Origin: Neisseria wadsworthii 9715
GTDB taxonomy: Bacteria; Pseudomonadota; Gammaproteobacteria; Burkholderiales; Neisseriaceae
Length of the DNA: 61,251 nt
NCBI RefSeq assembly: GCF_000227765.1
Contig: NZ_JH165159.1
Location: forward strand, 743,716-804,966
Direction of reading: 5' to 3'
Under the pieces are notes generated by a model. It ran no database searches, was not told the origin of the DNA, and saw only the letters and a program-made list of their open reading frames with translations. A program made the position numbers and the translations under genes. Positions 56,834 to 61,251 of this stretch are shown piece after piece (the first letter of the stretch is position 1; the number at the start of each line of letters is the position of its first letter).

Positions 56834-58636
56834 ATGAACACTATGAAAAATATCCGAAATTTCTCTATCATCGCCCATATCGACCATGGTAAATCCACGT
56901 TGGCCGACCGCTTCATTCAATATTGCGGCGGCTTGGAAATGCGCGAAATGAGTACGCAGGTGCTCGATTCTATGGACATTGAAAAAGAGCGCGGCATTAC
57001 CATCAAGGCGCAAACCGCTGCGTTGAACTATAAAGCGCGCGATGGTCAGCTGTACCAGCTCAATCTGATTGACACGCCGGGGCACGTTGATTTTTCTTAT
57101 GAAGTGTCGCGCTCACTGTCTGCTTGCGAAGGTGCGCTTTTGGTGGTGGATGCATCGCAGGGTGTGGAAGCGCAAACCGTTGCCAACTGCTACACCGCGA
57201 TTGATTTAGGTGTGGAAGTGGTGCCGGTGTTGAACAAAATCGACCTGCCCGCTGCCGACCCCGACCGTGTGGCGCAGGAGATTGAAGACATTATCGGCAT
57301 CGACGCAGTGGGTGCGGTAACCTGTTCGGCCAAAAGCGGCTTGGGTGTGGAAGACGTGCTGGAAGAAATCGTGGCAAAAATCCCCGCTCCGACCGGCGAC
57401 CCCGAAGCGCCTCTGCAAGCCATGATTATCGACTCATGGTTTGACAATTATGTGGGCGTGGTGATGCTGATCCGCGTGAAAAACGGCACTTTGAAACTGA
57501 AAGACAAAGTGCGTTTTATGTCGACCAAAGCGGAAACGCTGGTGGAGCAGCTGGGCGTGTTCACACCGAAATCCGTTGCCAAGCAGCAGCTGAGTGCGGG
57601 AGAAGTAGGCTTTCTGATTACCGGCGTGAAAGAGCTGGGGCAGGCTAAAGTGGGCGACACGGTAACGCTGGTATCCAATCCCGCTGCCGAACCGCTGCCG
57701 GGCTTTCAAGAGGTGCAATCGCAGGTGTTTGCCGGTTTGTATCCGGTGGAAAGCCACGATTACGAAGCCTTGCGCGAAGCGCTGGAAAAGCTGCAATTGA
57801 ATGATGCTTCCCTGAAATTCGAGCCGGAAGTATCGCAGGCTTTGGGGTTTGGTTTCCGTTGCGGCTTCCTCGGCCTTCTGCATTTGGAAATCGTGCAGGA
57901 GCGTTTGGAACGCGAGTTCGATATGGACTTGATTACCACTGCGCCGACGGTGGTGTATGAAGTAATCATGAAAAACGGCGAAAAAATCGAGGTGGAAAAC
58001 CCATCGAAGCTGCCCGATATCGGCAGCATCGAAACGATTTTAGAGCCGATTATCACTGCAACTATCCTGGTACCGCAGGAATATGTGGGCAATGTGATGA
58101 CTTTGTGTAACCAAAAGCGCGGTGTGCAGGTGAATATGCAGTATATGGGTCGTCAGGTGATGCTCACTTACGACTTGCCGATGAACGAAGTAGTGATGGA
58201 TTTCTTCGACAAGCTGAAATCCACTTCGCGCGGCTACGCTTCTTTGGATTATGAATTTAAAGAATTCCAACCTTCCGATTTGATTAAGCTTGATATTATG
58301 GTGAATGGCGAGAAAGTAGATGCGCTGAGCCTGATTGTGCACCGCCAAAGCGCAGTTCACCGCGGACGCGAGCTGGCCGCCAAGATGCGCGAGCTGATTC
58401 CGCGCCAGATGTTTGATATTGCCGTTCAGGCAGCTATCGGCAGCCAGATTATTGCGCGTGAAAACGTGAAGGCATTGCGTAAAAACGTATTGGCTAAGTG
58501 CTACGGCGGCGATATTACGCGTAAGAAGAAATTGTTGGAAAAACAAAAAGCAGGTAAGCGCCGCATGAAGCAGGTGGGTAATGTGGAGATTCCGCAAAGT
58601 GCGTTTTTGGCGATTTTACAAGTGGGAGACAAATAA
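56834..58636 (+). CDS. lepA: Elongation factor 4
   Basis: Ribosome-bound GTPase that back-translocates stalled ribosomes. 600 residues from ATG 56834, or 597 from ATG 56843. G1 [14 protein letters not shown], switch RGITIKAQ, G3 DTPGHVDF, G4 NKIDLP, and the LepA C-terminal domain ([20 protein letters not shown]) are complete. It is followed by lepB after 3 bases, the conserved lepA-lepB pair. Neither start has a strong ribosome site; the preceding DUS pair occupies that place. Confidence 0.97.
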   Translation: MNTMKNIRNFSIIAHIDHGKSTLADRFIQYCGGLEMREMSTQVLDSMDIEKERGITIKAQTAALNYKARDGQLYQLNLIDTPGHVDFSYEVSRSLSACEGALLVVDASQGVEAQTVANCYTAIDLGVEVVPVLNKIDLPAADPDRVAQEIEDIIGIDAVGAVTCSAKSGLGVEDVLEEIVAKIPAPTGDPEAPLQAMIIDSWFDNYVGVVMLIRVKNGTLKLKDKVRFMSTKAETLVEQLGVFTPKSVAKQQLSAGEVGFLITGVKELGQAKVGDTVTLVSNPAAEPLPGFQEVQSQVFAGLYPVESHDYEALREALEKLQLNDASLKFEPEVSQALGFGFRCGFLGLLHLEIVQERLEREFDMDLITTAPTVVYEVIMKNGEKIEVENPSKLPDIGSIETILEPIITATILVPQEYVGNVMTLCNQKRGVQVNMQYMGRQVMLTYDLPMNEVVMDFFDKLKSTSRGYASLDYEFKEFQPSDLIKLDIMVNGEKVDALSLIVHRQSAVHRGRELAAKMRELIPRQMFDIAVQAAIGSQIIARENVKALRKNVLAKCYGGDITRKKKLLEKQKAGKRRMKQVGNVEIPQSAFLAILQVGDK

Positions 58637-58639
58637 ACC

Positions 58640-59635
58640 ATGGTGAACCAATGGGTTGTAATGGCTGCTTTGGCGCTGGTGGCCGGTGGCGTTTTATACG
58701 CGGCCAGCAATAAAGAGCGCAGTGTGAACGGCGAGTGGAGCAACGGCCTGCAATGGGGCTATCTCTTGATGATGGTGGGCGTGTTCGGCCTGTTTTCCGC
58801 CATGATGAGCTTTACGGCCGTGCTGCTGATTTTTGTGTTGTTTACCGGCGGTGTATGGGTTTGGCATAAGTACACATCAAAATGGGTGCCCGATGTATCG
58901 GAAAGCGGACGCGACGACAATCATTTCCGAGATTACATGAGCGGCTTTTTTCCGATTATCTTGCTGGTGTTTGTGTTGCGCACATTTATCGCCGAACCGT
59001 TTCAGATTCCTTCAAGCTCGATGCGCCCGGGTTTGGTGGTAGGCGACTTTATCTTGGTGAAAAAATCGTCTTACGGCATCCGTGTGCCGATTTTGAATAC
59101 GGTTTTGATTCCTACCGGTCAGGTGGAGCGCGGCGATGTGGTGGTGTTTAATTACCCTGAAGATACCAATATCAACTACATCAAACGTGCCATCGGCCTG
59201 CCGGGCGATGTGGTGGAATACCGCAACAAAACCTTGTTTGTGAATGGGGAAGAGGTGGAAGCGCAATCGGAAGGCCTGTATCACTATCAGGAAAATACAC
59301 CTTTTGGTTTGCAGGAAGTTCAGGCAGACCAATATCAAGAGCGTTTGAACGAGCGTGACTATACCACTTTGCGCATCAACGGCAATCCTGCATTCTCGCC
59401 CAGCCATGTGCGCGCTCATTTCGCCCATCGCGAGAACTGTGACTATTCGCGTGACGGTTCGTGGTTCCGCTGCAAAGTACCGGAAGGCAGCTATTTCATG
59501 CTTGGCGATAACCGTGATGCCAGTGAAGACTCGCGCTACTGGGGCTTTGTAGATGATAAGTTAATGGTTGGAAAAGCATTTTTCATTTGGTTGAATTTCA
59601 AGGATTGGGGCCGTATCGGTACGTCAATCAAATGA
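58640..59635 (+). CDS. lepB: Signal peptidase I
   Basis: Removes Sec signal peptides at the outer face of the inner membrane. 331 residues with N-terminal helices (WVVMAALALVAGGVLYAA; GYLLMMVGVFGLFSAMM; a third to about 75). Catalytic Ser in IPSSSMRPGLVVGDFILV and Lys in NINYIKRAIGLPGD form the dyad; LGDNRDASEDSRYWG closes the domain. GGGAGACAAATAAACC precedes the ATG. Confidence 0.97.
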   Translation: MVNQWVVMAALALVAGGVLYAASNKERSVNGEWSNGLQWGYLLMMVGVFGLFSAMMSFTAVLLIFVLFTGGVWVWHKYTSKWVPDVSESGRDDNHFRDYMSGFFPIILLVFVLRTFIAEPFQIPSSSMRPGLVVGDFILVKKSSYGIRVPILNTVLIPTGQVERGDVVVFNYPEDTNINYIKRAIGLPGDVVEYRNKTLFVNGEEVEAQSEGLYHYQENTPFGLQEVQADQYQERLNERDYTTLRINGNPAFSPSHVRAHFAHRENCDYSRDGSWFRCKVPEGSYFMLGDNRDASEDSRYWGFVDDKLMVGKAFFIWLNFKDWGRIGTSIK

Positions 59636-59653
59636 GGTTGAGAGAAAAGCAAA

Positions 59654-59685
59654 TGCCTGTCTGAATGGTTTCAGACAGGCATTTT
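59654..59685 (+). terminator. DUS-pair terminator after lepB
   Basis: TGCCTGTCTGAA (59654-59665), TTCAGACAGGCA (59670-59681), TTTTTG. A repeat fragment (CAAGCCAGAGTATGACG) follows at 59769-59785. Confidence 0.85.
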
Positions 59686-59829
59686 TGTTGGTAGGTAAGC
59701 TTAACCGAAACAGTGAAATAGCCAGAAATGATGATATCGAAAATAGATTTATTTTTGTCATGGTTTCGTCAAGCCAGAGTATGACGAAAATAGCCCGTTT
59801 CTGCTGTTCGGCTTAATTTCCCAAAAGTT

Positions 59830-60645
59830 TCAGTCTTCAGTTTCATGGTCGGACGGCTGAACACAAAACAAATTTCTTACTTCCGCTTCAATATCATCTG
59901 AACGCATAAATGTTTCACCGATTAAGAAAGTATGCACACCGTAACGGCGCATGAAGTCAATATCTTCTTTGCCGCGGATACCGCTCTCGGCGATGACGAT
60001 ATGCCCCCGGAGCTGCGGCAAAAGATCGATTGTTTGTTGTATGTTCACTTCGAAGGTGCGCAAATTTCGATTGTTGACACCGCGCAGAGGAGTGGTGAGG
60101 CGGCGGCATTTTTCCAGTTCGGAAGGATCGTGCAGCTCTAGTAGGACAGACATGCCGAGTGAGTGGGCGGTTTGCTCAAAATGCTCAAGCTCTTCGGAGC
60201 TGAGAGCGGCAGCAATCAGCAAAATGGCGTCGGCGCCCCAAGCCCGGGCTTGATAGATTTGGTATTCGTCGACGATGAAATCTTTTCGCAATACCGGCAA
60301 GCTCACGGCGGCGCGGGCTTGTTTCATGTATTCGGGTGAGCCTTGGAAATATTGCTCGTCGGTCAGCACGGAAAGGCAGGCGGCGCCGGCGCGTTCGTAA
60401 TCCTGCGCATGGGCGGCCGGGTTGAAATCGGGACGGATTAGGCCTTTGGAAGGGCTGACTTTTTTGATTTCGGCTATGATGGCGGGTAAGCCTTGTGCAT
60501 GTTTGGCGCAGATGGCTTCAGTGAAGTTACGTACCGGTTCGGCATGTTCTGCTTGACGGCGGATGTCTTCCAGAGAAATGGCGGCTTTGGCTGCGGCCAC
60601 TTCTTCAACTTTCGTGGCGAGGATTTTTTGCAGGATGTCGTTCAT
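59830..60645 (-). CDS. trpC: Indole-3-glycerol phosphate synthase
   Basis: Closes the indole ring in tryptophan synthesis. 271 residues. Catalytic Lys in [18 protein letters not shown], general acid Lys in [18 protein letters not shown], Glu in VIAESGI, and phosphate site FLIGETFMR. Unlinked to trpA at 36346. The C-terminal 10 residues are acidic. Confidence 0.96.
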   Translation of the reverse strand: MNDILQKILATKVEEVAAAKAAISLEDIRRQAEHAEPVRNFTEAICAKHAQGLPAIIAEIKKVSPSKGLIRPDFNPAAHAQDYERAGAACLSVLTDEQYFQGSPEYMKQARAAVSLPVLRKDFIVDEYQIYQARAWGADAILLIAAALSSEELEHFEQTAHSLGMSVLLELHDPSELEKCRRLTTPLRGVNNRNLRTFEVNIQQTIDLLPQLRGHIVIAESGIRGKEDIDFMRRYGVHTFLIGETFMRSDDIEAEVRNLFCVQPSDHETED

Positions 60646-60987
60646 GGTGTGTAGTCGGTTTGAGTGGGTTGGATAGGCCTGTCTGAAAAGTGGGTTTGCT
60701 GCACTTTCACTTTCAGACAGGCATTGATATGGGGAAACTTCTATCCTCTATCAGGTGTTTTGGGCACGGATTCGGGTAGTCGGTTTCGGGCTGTATGTTA
60801 ATGCAAAAGCCCAGCAAGGTCTATCGGTCGGCTTGGTCGGTGTTTTAAAAAACTTTCAATTTCGGGTTTGAACCGAGTATGACGAGTGTACAGTTTTCAG
60901 TTGACTTGCTTAGATGAATGCCTGTCTGAAAAAGCCGTTTCAGACAGGCATATGTTTAGGCGCTTCAGGATTGCTGTTTATGAATGT
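60646..60987. other. Gene-free spacer with DUS pairs and a repeat fragment
   Basis: DUS copies at 60676-60687 (one mismatch) and 60712-60723, and a pair at 60919-60930 and 60939-60950. ACCGAGTATGACGAGTGTAC near 60868-60887 is one end of the dispersed inverted repeat. No gene. Confidence 0.75.
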
Positions 60988-61251
60988 TTACCGGGACTGT
61001 TTGATCTTATCGTGCATCAGCTGGTGGATGCCGATAACGGTGCTCATGCCGGTTAGCCAGCCGACGAGTACGTCGGTGGGATAGTGTACGTCCAATATGA
61101 TTCGTGCGAAACCGGCCGGTAATGTGAAGAAGGGGAATGCGCCGAGAATAATCCATGCACGGTAAGGGCTGGCCAGCACAGTATCACGATGGTGGTGGCC
61201 AGAGCGGCGGGAAAGGTGCGGTGGCCGCCGGGAAATGAAGCGTTGTGTTAT
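60988..61251 (-). pseudogene. PAP2-family phosphatase, partial and apparently frameshifted
   Basis: The gene runs off the window edge, so only its C-terminal part is visible. One frame near the edge gives NASFPGGHRTFPAALATT, the PAP2 His motif (SFPsGH). Another frame from about 61182 gives SPYRAWIILG and ARIILDVHYPTDVLVGWLTG, the second His/Arg motif. The frames join sensibly if one G is restored near 61179-61182 (ATACTGTGCTGG to ATACTGGTGCTGG). So it carries a one-base deletion, or the sequence has an error. Membrane phosphatase acting on undecaprenyl- or lipid phosphates in the family. Confidence 0.7.

Overview
This window is chromosomal DNA from a naturally competent member of the Neisseriaceae, almost certainly a Neisseria species. 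The clearest sign is a 12-mer, TGCCTGTCTGAA, and its complement TTCAGACAGGCA. By eye I found close to 80 exact or one-mismatch copies in 61 kb, most of them as inverted pairs after genes. This is a DNA uptake sequence (DUS) dialect that differs from the ATGCCGTCTGAA of N. meningitidis and N. gonorrhoeae. From memory it matches the variant named after N. wadsworthii. Gene content and order are also neisserial: zwf-pgl-glk-hexR beside edd/eda, a peroxiredoxin-glutaredoxin hybrid beside an Lpd-like reductase, zipA-ligA, sibling sRNAs beside an Lrp gene, and an ECF sigma/anti-sigma operon with DoxX, DUF692 and DUF2063 genes. I saw no rRNA, tRNA, prophage, intact insertion sequence or CRISPR array.

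Layout. 0.7-3.6 kb: pntAB transhydrogenase. 3.8-7.9 kb: an Lrp-type regulator divergent from a tandem glycine riboswitch and gcvT, an AT-rich lipoprotein gene, a PfpI-like gene and gcvH. 8-13.6 kb: an Asp/Glu racemase-like gene, a small lipoprotein, tag, purH, an exported protein bracketed by foreign-dialect DUS pairs, then fis and dusB. 13.8-17.2 kb: rmuC, a small ORF, a periplasmic ATP-dependent DNA ligase and an MBL-fold hydrolase. 17.3-21.7 kb: an Lpd-like reductase, the Prx-Grx hybrid, plsC and mutM. 21.8-29.3 kb: the Entner-Doudoroff cluster eda, edd, zwf, pgl, glk and hexR. 29.5-35 kb: a DUF3360 membrane protein, a HerA-like ATPase and catalase. 35.1-41.7 kb: accD, a small exported protein, trpA, a PFL/ACT pair, mltG, an alpha/beta hydrolase and ampD. 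41.8-46.6 kb: zipA, ligA and galU. 46.7-49 kb: two sibling sRNAs, an Lrp regulator and dadA. 49.1-52 kb: a DUF3482 GTPase and a DUF2868 membrane protein. 52.2-55.5 kb: the bufferin (copper-binding RiPP) operon with its own ECF sigma factor and zinc-type anti-sigma. 55.6-61.2 kb: mlaC, two tiny overlapping ORFs, lepA-lepB, trpC and a frameshifted PAP2 phosphatase running off the edge.

How the parts work together. Central carbon flow runs through the complete Zwf-Pgl-Edd-Eda route with Glk and the HexR regulator. Glycine and D-amino-acid breakdown are each paired with an Lrp-family gene. Oxidative and metal stress are covered by katA, Prx-Grx plus reductase, and the sigma-controlled bufferin operon. 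Genome upkeep genes (tag, mutM, rmuC, ligA) carry DUS inside their coding sequences.

The most interesting region is 52.2-55.5 kb. A secreted precursor with six perfect EGKCG motifs is encoded next to its predicted multinuclear iron oxidase, partner protein, DoxX membrane protein and ECF sigma/anti-sigma pair. Other points of note are the gene bracketed by foreign-dialect DUS at 11.6-12.3 kb, the sibling sRNAs, and the CxxC tail on the Lpd-like reductase next to Prx-Grx.
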